A stretch of DNA of 64,000 nucleotides from Paenibacillus_D sp047238105 (GTDB lineage Bacteria; Bacillota; Bacilli; Paenibacillales; Paenibacillaceae): contig NZ_JBDFMD010000001.1 in NCBI RefSeq assembly GCF_047238105.1, positions 4,526,001 through 4,590,000 on the forward strand, in the 5' to 3' direction. The translations under genes and the position numbers were made by a program. Positions 26,852 to 34,973 of the stretch are shown here, piece by piece (position 1 is the first letter of the stretch; each line of letters begins with the position of its first letter). Under the pieces are notes generated by a model. The model made no database searches. It was not told the DNA's origin and was given only the letters and a program-made list of their open reading frames with translations.

Positions 26852-27868
26852 TTATCCCCGCAGAGAAGACTCGCGTACGATCAGCCGATGGGGGATAATG
26901 TACCGCTGTCTGTCCACTTCCTCCCGGGAGAGCAGCTGCAGCAGGCTGTGGGCCGCAGTATATCCCAGCTGATACGTGCCGATATCCACGCTCGTCAAGG
27001 AAGGCGTGGACAGCTCGGACAGCGCGATGTTGTTGAATGCGGCAAGGCTGATGTCGCGCGGAACCTGGTAGCCCAGCTCGCCAAGTCCGCGCAATACGCC
27101 GAAGCAGACGGCGTCATCAATGACGACTAGCGCTGTCGGCCGCTCTTCCAGCTCCATCAGCATCGAGATCGCCCGGAAGCTGCTCTCTTGCAGCAGTTCA
27201 CTGTCGATGATCCATTCTTCCTTGACGGCATAGCGGGCCTCGGACATCGCCTGAAGATAGCCTTGTCGTCTGTCTCTATGGACCATCACATGCGCAGGTC
27301 CGCCGATGAAGCCGATCCGTCGGTTGCCCTGGGCAATCAGATGCTGCGTGAGTTCATAGGCGGCTTTTATATTGTCGGTGTCAACGGACAAGGCTCGTGC
27401 GGAGCCTTCATGGCGTCCGATTAGCACATAGGGAAAACCCTCTTCCTCCAACAGCCGGATCAACGGATCGTCCTCTCTTGAACTGAGCAGGATGACCCCA
27501 TCCACCCGGCGGCCTCTGACGATGCGGGCAAGGGCAGCCAGCTCTTCCCGCTCCTGCGAAGCGGTCGTCATGAGGATGTCATAGCCGGCACGGGAAGCGC
27601 GTGAGGAGATGCCGCGCATGAGCTCGGGGAAGAAGAAGTTGCCGAACATATCGTTAGCCGATCGGGGCAGCGAGATGCCAAGGGTCGAGGTTGTCCGCCT
27701 GACCAGTCCCTGAGCGGCGTGATGCGGATGATAGCCTAGCTCATCCAGCACTTTTCTGACCCGGATAATCGTATCCTTGCCGATTCTGCCGTTGCCCGCC
27801 AGAACGCGTGAGACGGTGGAGGGAGATACATTGGCCTTGCTGGCAACATCCTTTATGGTGACTCTCAT
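26852..27868 (-). CDS. LacI family regulator of the cyclodextrin cluster
   Basis: This 338-residue LacI/GalR protein has a DNA-binding domain at residues 1-55 (VTIKDVASKANVSPSTVSRVLAGNGRIGKDT) and a periplasmic-binding-like effector domain with RVDGVILLSSR, RIGFIGG and a final TSVDIGTYQLG. The frame is open to 27961, but ATG 27868 follows GGGAGG and gives the canonical N-terminus. It lies between the neopullulanase and importer genes. AACGTTT-type operators occur in its own upstream region and in the importer promoter region, so it probably represses both, with a maltodextrin or cyclodextrin as inducer. Confidence 0.92.
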   Translation of the reverse strand: MRVTIKDVASKANVSPSTVSRVLAGNGRIGKDTIIRVRKVLDELGYHPHHAAQGLVRRTTSTLGISLPRSANDMFGNFFFPELMRGISSRASRAGYDILMTTASQEREELAALARIVRGRRVDGVILLSSREDDPLIRLLEEEGFPYVLIGRHEGSARALSVDTDNIKAAYELTQHLIAQGNRRIGFIGGPAHVMVHRDRRQGYLQAMSEARYAVKEEWIIDSELLQESSFRAISMLMELEERPTALVVIDDAVCFGVLRGLGELGYQVPRDISLAAFNNIALSELSTPSLTSVDIGTYQLGYTAAHSLLQLLSREEVDRQRYIIPHRLIVRESSLRG

Positions 27869-27890
27869 AACAGCCTCCCGTCCGATTGTG

Positions 27891-27900
27891 CAAACGTTTG
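27891..27900. promoter_or_regulatory. LacI-type operator upstream of lacI
   Basis: CAAACGTTTG is a perfect 10-bp palindrome, 23 bases upstream of the lacI start codon, consistent with autoregulation. It has the central CG step typical of LacI-family operators. Confidence 0.65.
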
Positions 27901-28043
27901 TCCACTCTGATTTCTTATCATAGCCCAACTCAAGGCATACGGTACAATGGAGATATTTCATGCGATCGGAAGCTTTGGGGAGAAAACGAAAGATTTAACT
28001 CGATTACATGTTTATTTTTATTGATTTCTCCCGAAAAAGCAAT

Positions 28044-28095
28044 TTGCAAACGCTTTTACGCCTGCTGTATGATGGAGGCGAGCAAAAACGTTTAC
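28044..28095 (+). promoter_or_regulatory. Importer promoter with two LacI operators
   Basis: TTGCAA (28044-28049) and TATGAT (28068-28073), 18 bases apart, form a plausible promoter. GCAAACGCTTTTAC (28046-28059) overlaps the -35, and GCAAAAACGTTTAC (28082-28095) lies just beyond the expected start. Both resemble the operator at 27891, so repression by the LacI protein is likely. Confidence 0.6.
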
Positions 28096-28110
28096 CAGTT
28101 TTGGCATGAT

Positions 28111-28180
28111 AATTTAAAGGCAATGTTACCTGGAAGGGTACAACCTCGGCACCTTGTGCAGCGGGTTGTGCCCTTTTTTG
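28111..28180 (+). promoter_or_regulatory. RNA leader with antiterminator/terminator, importer
   Basis: AATTTAAAGGCAATG (28111-28125) is followed by hairpin GT(T)ACC-TGGAAG-GGTAC closed by AGG/CCT. The overlapping intrinsic terminator GGGTACAACC / GGTTGTGCCC with TTTTTTG ends at 28180, 76 bases before the first gene. The 5' arm of the terminator is the 3' arm of the small hairpin, so they are mutually exclusive. It matches the neopullulanase leader. Confidence 0.65.
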
Positions 28181-28206
28181 CATGCAGCTCAGGCACCCCG
28201 GCTGGT

Positions 28207-28220
28207 ATAACGTTTGCGCA
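28207..28220 (+). promoter_or_regulatory. Further LacI-type half operator
   Basis: ATAACGTTTGCGCA contains the AACGTTTGC core of the other operators and lies between the leader terminator and the ribosome site of the binding-protein gene. It could mark a second promoter downstream of the terminator or a looping site. No clear -10 follows. Confidence 0.35.
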
Positions 28221-28255
28221 GTAACTTATTCTGATGTGTAGAAGGGGCGGTTACG

Positions 28256-29593
28256 ATGAATCAAGAGAAGAGACGGAAAAGAACTCCGATGACCATGATC
28301 ACGCTATGCTTGGCGATGACGATGGTACTGGCGGCTTGCAGCACTAACGGGGGCGGCAGCGGGACTGGCGGCAATCAGCCTGCGAATACCAATAATAATG
28401 CTGTCAATGCAGGCAATATGGGAAATGCAGGGCAAGAGGAAGAAGAAGACATCGTCCCGGAAGAGGGAGCGGAGCTGGTCGTCTGGGAGTCCAAGGAGCA
28501 GCTTGCGTATATGCAGGAGCTTGCTGCCGCATTTGAGGCGGAGTATGGCGTACCGGTGAAGATTGAGGAGCTGGCCGGCGGCGAGCAGGGCGGAAGGCTG
28601 GCGACGGACGGCCCGTCCAAGCTGGCAGCCGATGTGCTGACGATGCCGCATGACCAGATCGGTCAGGCAGTTACAGCAGGTCTCTTGCTTCCCAACGACG
28701 TGTTCGAGGAAGAAACCCGGGCCACCATGGTCGAAGCGGCGATAACGGCTTCTTCCTATGATGGTGTGCTATACGGCTATCCCAAGTCAGTCGAGACATA
28801 TGGCTTGTTCTACAATCAGGATCTGATGCCGGAGGCGCCGCAGACCTGGGATGATGTGATTGCCTTCGCCAAGGATTACAACGATCCCGGCCAGAACAAA
28901 TATGCGATCATGTGGGAGTTCGTCGGTTATTACACCTATCCGTTCATCGGCAGCTTCGGCGGTTATATCTTCGGCGATGACAATACGGACCCTTCCGATC
29001 TCGGGCTGAACAGCGAAGGCACAGTCGAAGGCTTCACGTTCCTCCGCAGCCTGCGCGAGATCCTGCCGATGAACGCAGGGGACGTTACCTATGATGTGAA
29101 GACTCAGTTGTTCCAAGAGGGCAAACTGGCGATGAATATCGACGGACCGTGGTCGGTGGCGGCTTTCAAGGACAAGGTGAATTTCGGCGTGGTGCCGCTG
29201 CCGCAGACACCGGAAGGCAGCCCGTCGATGTCATTCTCAGGCGTCAAATCTTATTATGTCAATTCTTACTCTAACTATCCGATCGCAGCGCGGCTGTTTG
29301 CGCAGTTCGCCAGCAGCAAGGAGAATCAGCTCAAAAACTTCGAGATGACCGGCGCCATCCCGGCGAACATCGAAGCAGGCGAGGATGCTGCCATCCAGGA
29401 CGATCCGATCACCAGCGGTTTCTTCGAGCAATTCACGAACTCCACGCCGATGCCTTCGATCTCCCAGATCAACTCGGTATGGGATCCGCTCAAGGCGGCA
29501 TTCATCTCCGTATGGGACGACCCGAACGTGGACGTTCAGCAGATACTGGACCAGACGGTGACGACGATCAAGGCCGACATCGATTCGAAATAA
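28256..29593 (+). CDS. Cyclodextrin/maltodextrin-binding lipoprotein
   Basis: This 445-residue extracellular binding lipoprotein of the MalE type has a signal peptide with lipobox LAAC at about residues 24-27, a Ser/Gly/Asn-rich linker, then the family domain (ELVVWESKEQLAYMQELAAAFEAEYGV; FQEGKLAMNIDGPWSV). The start follows AAGGGGCGG. As first gene of a three-gene importer operon beside CGTase and a cyclomaltodextrinase-type enzyme, it most likely captures cyclodextrins or maltodextrins at the cell surface. The exact ligand cannot be read from sequence. Confidence 0.92.
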   Translation: MNQEKRRKRTPMTMITLCLAMTMVLAACSTNGGGSGTGGNQPANTNNNAVNAGNMGNAGQEEEEDIVPEEGAELVVWESKEQLAYMQELAAAFEAEYGVPVKIEELAGGEQGGRLATDGPSKLAADVLTMPHDQIGQAVTAGLLLPNDVFEEETRATMVEAAITASSYDGVLYGYPKSVETYGLFYNQDLMPEAPQTWDDVIAFAKDYNDPGQNKYAIMWEFVGYYTYPFIGSFGGYIFGDDNTDPSDLGLNSEGTVEGFTFLRSLREILPMNAGDVTYDVKTQLFQEGKLAMNIDGPWSVAAFKDKVNFGVVPLPQTPEGSPSMSFSGVKSYYVNSYSNYPIAARLFAQFASSKENQLKNFEMTGAIPANIEAGEDAAIQDDPITSGFFEQFTNSTPMPSISQINSVWDPLKAAFISVWDDPNVDVQQILDQTVTTIKADIDSK

Positions 29594-29612
29594 ATGACAG
29601 GTGGGTAGCCGC

Positions 29613-30920
29613 ATGCACAAAAAAACCAAGGCCGTCGTTCTCTCCATTGTCTGTATGGGAGCGGGTCAGCTCTATAACCGGCAATATCTGAAAGGGCTGC
29701 TGTTTCTGGCCATATACGCAGCTGGATGGTACAGTCTGCTGCAATCGCTGCTTGGCTATCTCCAAGGCCTCATCACGCTCGGCGTTCAGCCGAGCGCGAT
29801 GGTCAAGGTTGGCAGACTGACCAAGATGGTGGAGGGCGACCATTCCATTTTCATGATGATCGACGGGCTGATTGCCTTGCTTGCGGTACTGCTGCTTGCC
29901 TTCTTGTACGCGCTGAATATTCGGGATGCTTATCTGGTCGGCCAATCGCGGGATCGGGGCGAGCATCCCCGTCATTTCGCAGCATCGCTCCGTGAGATCA
30001 ACCGCAAGCATTTTGCTTATCTCGTGCTGGCGCTGCCTGCGGTGGCCGTCTTGTTCCTGACGATTCTGCCGATCATCTTCTCCATCCTGCTGGCCTTCAC
30101 CAACTATGCCGATCCGATCCTGCCGCCGGCCAATCTGGTCGACTGGGTCGGGTTCGACAACTTCCTGAAGATGGTCAATCTCAAAGTATGGAGCTCCACC
30201 TTCGGCGGCGTGCTGACCTGGACGCTGATCTGGGCAGTCATCGCGACGTTCACCACGTACGTCGGCGGCGTGCTGGTGGCAGTGCTCATCCAGCAGCCGG
30301 GCATCCGCTTCAAGAAGCTGTGGCGCACCGTGCTGATCATCCCGTTCGCGATCCCAAGTATGATCTCGCTGCTCGTGATGCGCAACATGTTCAACAACCA
30401 GTTTGGCCCGGTCAACGGCTATCTGCGGGCGATGGGGCTGGACGGCATCCCGTGGCTGACCGATCCGTTCTGGGCCAAGGTGACCGTCATCATCGCCAAC
30501 ATGTGGCTGGGCATCCCGGTCACGATGATCCTGGCGATCGGCGTATTGACGACGATCCCCAAGGATATGTATGAAGCGGCCGAGGTCGACGGGGCGGGTT
30601 CCGTGCAGAAGTTCCGCCTGATCACGCTGCCGATGGTGCTGTTTGCCACCGCGCCGATCCTGATCATGCAATTCGCCGGCAACATCAACAGCTTCAATGT
30701 CATCTATCTGCTGACCGGCGGCGAACCGGTCAATGCCAACTACCAATATGCCGGACACACGGATCTGCTCGTGACCTGGCTCTACAAGCTCGCACTCAAC
30801 CAATCGCAGTACAGCTTCGCTTCCGTCATCGGGATCGTCATCTTCCTGATGGTCGCCTCCTTCTCGATCTGGAGCTACAGGCGTACACGATCCTACAAAG
30901 AGGAGGACATGATCGCATGA
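29613..30920 (+). CDS. ABC sugar importer permease (MalF-type)
   Basis: This 435-residue permease has extra N-terminal hydrophobic segments (VCMGAGQLYNRQYLKGLLFLAIYA), as in MalF/CymF-type proteins. A six-helix core carries the ATPase-contacting EAA loop (YEAAEVDGAGSVQKFRLITLP at about residues 318-338). ATG 29613 has AGGTGG nine bases upstream; the GTG at 29601 would overlap that site. It overlaps the next permease (ATGA). It forms the membrane channel with the downstream protein. Confidence 0.92.
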   Translation: MHKKTKAVVLSIVCMGAGQLYNRQYLKGLLFLAIYAAGWYSLLQSLLGYLQGLITLGVQPSAMVKVGRLTKMVEGDHSIFMMIDGLIALLAVLLLAFLYALNIRDAYLVGQSRDRGEHPRHFAASLREINRKHFAYLVLALPAVAVLFLTILPIIFSILLAFTNYADPILPPANLVDWVGFDNFLKMVNLKVWSSTFGGVLTWTLIWAVIATFTTYVGGVLVAVLIQQPGIRFKKLWRTVLIIPFAIPSMISLLVMRNMFNNQFGPVNGYLRAMGLDGIPWLTDPFWAKVTVIIANMWLGIPVTMILAIGVLTTIPKDMYEAAEVDGAGSVQKFRLITLPMVLFATAPILIMQFAGNINSFNVIYLLTGGEPVNANYQYAGHTDLLVTWLYKLALNQSQYSFASVIGIVIFLMVASFSIWSYRRTRSYKEEDMIA

Positions 30921-31753
30921 GAAGGGGACCGACGACGACCATCAAGCTGTCGATTAGCTATCTGATCCTGATCATCCTGAGTCTGGTCAGCCTGTTCCCG
31001 GCGCTCTGGATTCTCATGTCTTCGCTCAAAGTGGGCAACAGCCTGTTCAGCGATACCTTCATCCCGAGGGAGTTTACCTTCGAGCACTATGTGAACCTGT
31101 TTCAGAACACCCGGTATCCGTTGTGGTTCATGAACACGCTCAAGGTGGCTGCGCTGTCGACCATCTTCGGGACGTTCCTGCTGCTGCTCTCGTCTTACGC
31201 CATCTCGCGCTACCGGTTTGCAGGGAGACGGACGGCGCTGACGACGCTGCTGGTGCTGCAGATGTTCCCGGGCTTCATGGCGATGATCGCCATCTATGTG
31301 CTGCTGAACACGATGGGCCTGCTCAATTCGCACTGGGCATTGGTGCTGGTCTACAGCAGCGGGGCGATGGTGACCAATGTGTTCGTGGCCAAAGGGTTCT
31401 TCGACACAATCCCGAAGAGTCTGGAGGATGCCGCCCGGATCGACGGCGCCAGCCACCTGCGGCTGTTCTTCTCCATCATGATCCCGCTGTCCCGGCCGAT
31501 GCTCACCTATGCCGGGCTGATGATCTTCAACGGCTGCTTCGTAGACTTCATCTTCGCCGATCTGATCCTGCGGACGGAAGACCAGCGCACGTTGGCCGTC
31601 GGCTTGTACCAGATGGTCAGCCAGCGCAACTCCACGGAGTTCACGATGTTCGCCGCAGGCGCCGTCCTGGTCGCGCTGCCGGTGACGACGCTGTTCCTGT
31701 TCCTGCAGCGGTTCCTGGTGGAGGGACTGACGGCGGGCGCGACGAAAGGTTAG
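30917..31753 (+). CDS. ABC sugar importer permease (MalG-type)
   Basis: This 278-residue, six-TM permease has the EAA loop LEDAARIDGASHLRLFFSIMIPLSRP at about residues 170-195, as in MalG. It overlaps the preceding permease by four bases and ends the operon. No ATPase gene is present; importers of this class in Firmicutes usually share a multitask ATPase such as MsmX encoded elsewhere. Confidence 0.93.
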   Translation: MRRGPTTTIKLSISYLILIILSLVSLFPALWILMSSLKVGNSLFSDTFIPREFTFEHYVNLFQNTRYPLWFMNTLKVAALSTIFGTFLLLLSSYAISRYRFAGRRTALTTLLVLQMFPGFMAMIAIYVLLNTMGLLNSHWALVLVYSSGAMVTNVFVAKGFFDTIPKSLEDAARIDGASHLRLFFSIMIPLSRPMLTYAGLMIFNGCFVDFIFADLILRTEDQRTLAVGLYQMVSQRNSTEFTMFAAGAVLVALPVTTLFLFLQRFLVEGLTAGATKG

Positions 31754-31827
31754 ATATACTATAACCCCACAAAGTGGAGCCTTGGCTTCGACGCGGTGTC
31801 AGAACCTTTGCGGAGAGCCCCGGAAAA

Positions 31828-31870
31828 CAAAAGGCCGGACCCGAAGCTTATCGCTTGGGTCCGGTTTTTA
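31828..31870. terminator. Bidirectional terminator after the importer operon
   Basis: CCGGACCCGAAGC pairs with GCTTGGGTCCGG around TTATC, with TTTTTA on the plus strand and TTTTG on the minus strand. It serves both the importer operon and the convergent acylation operon. Confidence 0.88.
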
Positions 31871-32341
31871 TTTCAAAGCTTCATCAAACGCGCGTTCCAT
31901 ATGGACCGCCTCAGCCGACACTGCGAAGAACACGAACGGGCCTGTAGCTTTCAGTACATGATTCTCGATCAGATGATAGGCCTCGGGGCGATAGTCTCTG
32001 AATTTGACCGTCTGGGTCTCGACTCTATGCCGGATCTGATCCATTACCGCTTCGGTCTCGCCCTCATCCTTGACTTTGATGATGGCCAGCTCATCCGCTT
32101 CTACATTGGAAACAGCCGTATAGAGCACGAAGTCTGCAATACTGTTCATCTCAATCGCATAGGTCTTGCTCAGCTTCCCGGCATCCGCCGGCTGCATGCC
32201 GCCCAAGTCTGCCGCTTCCCGGATGCGGTCGCCCACTTCGGCGGCCGTTATCGTCTCGTAAGCTCCCCGCTGACCGGAGCATCCGCTCAGGAGGCCGACC
32301 GCTGCGGCAAGCAGGAGCAGGATAACCAATCGATGTCTCAT
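31868..32341 (-). CDS. DUF4358 lipoprotein
   Basis: This 157-residue lipoprotein has lipobox LLSGC at about residues 17-21, then a DUF4358 domain (AIEMNSIADFVLYTAVSNVEADELAIIKVK at about 64-93). DUF4358 proteins are regularly encoded with MBOAT and DHHW proteins in Firmicutes, as here, but have no assigned activity. The ATG overlaps the DHHW gene stop, indicating one operon. It is anchored to the outer face of the membrane. Confidence 0.85.
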   Translation of the reverse strand: MRHRLVILLLLAAAVGLLSGCSGQRGAYETITAAEVGDRIREAADLGGMQPADAGKLSKTYAIEMNSIADFVLYTAVSNVEADELAIIKVKDEGETEAVMDQIRHRVETQTVKFRDYRPEAYHLIENHVLKATGPFVFFAVSAEAVHMERAFDEALK

Positions 32342-33483
32342 TGTATACCCTCCGTTATATTCAGAATAGACGGATCTTCGAAAAAGGTTTTGGCGTTGTA
32401 CAAAATCAGCATGTCCCGGATCCGGTGTTCCTGCACGAGCTCCAGCAATGGCTCATCGTAATACCGGAGATCGACGACATGAATCTCGCCGAAGTGTTTC
32501 GTCAGGAAGGGGATCAGGCTGTTGGCGTAGGAATCCTTGACCACCAGCAGCTTGCTGTCCGCGGGGGCTTCCGATCGGATCCGGATCAGGCCATGGTTGC
32601 CGTTCAAGAAGATGGCGTACTTGTCCTTCTTATCGAGATGCTCCAGCTCGTACAGGGAATCCGCGACCCGGCCTTCGTCGACATAAGTTACCTCGACCCG
32701 TTCCTCCGGCTTATGGAGATAAAGTGACATGCGATCGGGCTCAAGGCGGCGATAGCCGCTCTTGGAGTAAAGCGACCCATAGAATGTTCCGGTCACTTGT
32801 CGGATGTCGAAGGCAGCTTCGTCTTGCGGTACGAAGCCCATCTGTCTGCCAAGCTCCCGGTAGGCATGATAAGCGCCCTCAGTCGTCCAATGATGGTCTG
32901 TCCTATAAAAGAGCGGCCGCTCGCGATGAGCCGCCAGTGCAGCATAAGCATCCACATAACGTACGGATGCTGGCAGCAGGCGCCGGATATGCGACAGGTC
33001 GGAGGCCTGGTCGCCGACTGGAGCATAATCGGGCAGCTTGTCCGCCATCAGGGCAGCGGCGGTCGGTGCCAGCAGCAGATGTGTTCGGAGTTCTGGCGCA
33101 GCTAGGCTGAAAGCCCGGATGGCCTGAACTCTGTCCTGCAACTGGTCGGCAGACGGGGAGGTGTAATGCTCCAAGAGGTAGCCGTCCCTGCCCAGATAGA
33201 CGCCGTTGCTGTCCTTTTTGCCCCATGCCCGGTCAACCTCTGTCTTCGCGCCGACCCAGGCGTCCCGGAATGCGAACTGATCGGTCGTATACCGTTCGTG
33301 ATCAGTCGTGTATTGACCGCTTCGGATCGCATGCCACGAGAACTCCGGCCGTCCGGCCAGCACCCGGTTCTCGGATGCCGAGAAGGTCTTATCTGCCGTG
33401 AGTAGGTTGGCAGCAGCTATCGCGCCTATGAATATCAGCAGCAGCAGTCCCGTAACGGAGCTGCGCTTGGCCTCCCATGTCAT
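32338..33483 (-). CDS. DHHW family (AlgX/AlgJ-like) acylation protein
   Basis: This 381-residue protein has one N-terminal membrane anchor and an extracellular SGNH-like domain. FYRTDHHWTTEGAYHAY carries the DHHW motif that names the family, at about residues 195-200. Related AlgJ/AlgX/PatB-type proteins move acetyl groups, delivered across the membrane by an MBOAT partner, onto surface polysaccharides. The ATG follows GGGGAGGAGG. It lies 17 bases after the MBOAT gene and overlaps the DUF4358 gene. Confidence 0.87.
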   Translation of the reverse strand: MTWEAKRSSVTGLLLLIFIGAIAAANLLTADKTFSASENRVLAGRPEFSWHAIRSGQYTTDHERYTTDQFAFRDAWVGAKTEVDRAWGKKDSNGVYLGRDGYLLEHYTSPSADQLQDRVQAIRAFSLAAPELRTHLLLAPTAAALMADKLPDYAPVGDQASDLSHIRRLLPASVRYVDAYAALAAHRERPLFYRTDHHWTTEGAYHAYRELGRQMGFVPQDEAAFDIRQVTGTFYGSLYSKSGYRRLEPDRMSLYLHKPEERVEVTYVDEGRVADSLYELEHLDKKDKYAIFLNGNHGLIRIRSEAPADSKLLVVKDSYANSLIPFLTKHFGEIHVVDLRYYDEPLLELVQEHRIRDMLILYNAKTFFEDPSILNITEGIQ

Positions 33484-33500
33484 CCAGACGCCTCCTCCCC

Positions 33501-34907
33501 TTAAAAGCGAAAGTATAAAAATGGATTGTACGTCTCATCCACGAGATAAGCCGTCGACAGTACCAGCGCTGCCAAGTAACCAGCCGGAACGGCAATCGCG
33601 CCGGCCAGAGGCCACTGGTCCTTCACCCGCAAGGCGAGTCTGCGCGGCAGCGGCGTCGCGCACAGAACAGCTGCCAAGAGCAGGAGCGCGTTAGTGGACA
33701 GATCATATAGTGCCTGTGTATCCGCCCATCCGGCAGACGAGGCTCCGAACAGCGTCCCGATAAACGTCCATGCGGATCCCAGATGGACGAATTCGAACCA
33801 TACCCAGCCGATGATGACGGCCAGCATCGTGTAGAGATGACCGGCGGGGCGCCCCCAGCGCTGCAGCCATTGCAGCAGAAACAGCTTCTCCATCGTCACC
33901 AGCAGTCCAAAATATAGCCCCCAGATGACGAAGTTCCAACTGGCTCCGTGCCAAAGCCCCGTCAGCAGCCAGACGATCAGCAGATTCCGGAGCTGCTTGC
34001 TGAGTCCAGCCCGGTTTCCGCCAAGCGGAATATAGACGTATTCTCGGAACCAGGAGCCCAGTGATATATGCCAGCGCCGCCAGAATTCCGTCACGCTCCG
34101 GGAGATGTACGGATAATTGAAATTGAGCTGGAATTCAAACCCGAACATCCGGGCCAGCCCCCGCGCCATGTCCGAGTAACCGCTGAAGTCGAAGTAGATC
34201 TGCAGCGTAAAAGCCAGGATGCCGAGCCAGGCGGCCAGCACGGTGAGCTCGTCTGCAGGCGTCGTTTTCACGCTGCTCCACAGCAGACCGATGTTGTTGG
34301 CCAGCAGCACTTTTTTGGCCAGTCCCCGGATGAACAGCTCCGCCCCTTTGCCGAACCCCTCCAGCGTCACTTGGCGCTCGGTGAGCTGCTTGGCGATATC
34401 GCCGTATTTGACGATCGGACCTGCCACCAGCTGCGGGAACATCGTCACGTACGTGCCGAGATGTATGATGTTCCGCTGTGCCTCTGTCTTGCGGAGGTAG
34501 ACGTCCGCGACATAGGACATCGTCTGGAACGTGTAGAAGGAGAGGCCGATCGGCAAGGGCAGATCAGCGGCGGTCAGCTGCAGGTTCAGCAGCCCGTTGA
34601 GGTTGTCGACGACGAATCCGGCATATTTGTAAAATCCCAGTATCGCCAGGTTGCCGGTGATGGAGAGGATGAAGACGGCTCGTGCAGCCATCCTCCGATC
34701 CCTGAACCTGTCGATCAGGAGGCCGTTCACATAATTGAACAGCGTGGAAAAGATCATCAGGAAAATGTACAGCGGTTCTCCCCAGGCATAGAAGACGAGG
34801 CTGGCTGCGAACAGCATAGCGTTTCTCAGCTTCTTGGGCGAGAGATAATACGCCACCAGCACGGCAGGCAAAAATTGAAACAGAAAATTCAGGCTGCTGA
34901 ATACCAA
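33501..34907 (-). CDS. MBOAT family O-acyltransferase (AlgI-like)
   Basis: This 468-residue polytopic protein of the membrane-bound O-acyltransferase family matches AlgI/PatA/DltB-type members: YYLSPKKLRNAMLF, PLPIGLSFYTFQTMSYVADVY, YFDFSGYSDMARGLARMFG, then WRRWHISLGSWFREYVYIPLGGNR and GLWHGASWNF with the catalytic His. It passes acyl groups from the cytoplasm to an extracellular acceptor protein. The start is TTG 34907, set by GGAGGT at eight bases. It probably works with the DHHW protein. Confidence 0.93.
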   Translation of the reverse strand: MVFSSLNFLFQFLPAVLVAYYLSPKKLRNAMLFAASLVFYAWGEPLYIFLMIFSTLFNYVNGLLIDRFRDRRMAARAVFILSITGNLAILGFYKYAGFVVDNLNGLLNLQLTAADLPLPIGLSFYTFQTMSYVADVYLRKTEAQRNIIHLGTYVTMFPQLVAGPIVKYGDIAKQLTERQVTLEGFGKGAELFIRGLAKKVLLANNIGLLWSSVKTTPADELTVLAAWLGILAFTLQIYFDFSGYSDMARGLARMFGFEFQLNFNYPYISRSVTEFWRRWHISLGSWFREYVYIPLGGNRAGLSKQLRNLLIVWLLTGLWHGASWNFVIWGLYFGLLVTMEKLFLLQWLQRWGRPAGHLYTMLAVIIGWVWFEFVHLGSAWTFIGTLFGASSAGWADTQALYDLSTNALLLLAAVLCATPLPRRLALRVKDQWPLAGAIAVPAGYLAALVLSTAYLVDETYNPFLYFRF

Positions 34908-34973
34908 CGCTATTTACCTCCCGAGCGCGCCGGAGCGGGTCCGGCCTCGAATGCGACAGTACTGCACATGCGT

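Noticed and set aside
29568..30803. A 411-codon open frame opposite the MalF-type permease
   Set aside because: Its translation is Gln/His/Arg-rich, typical of an antisense shadow of a membrane-protein gene.
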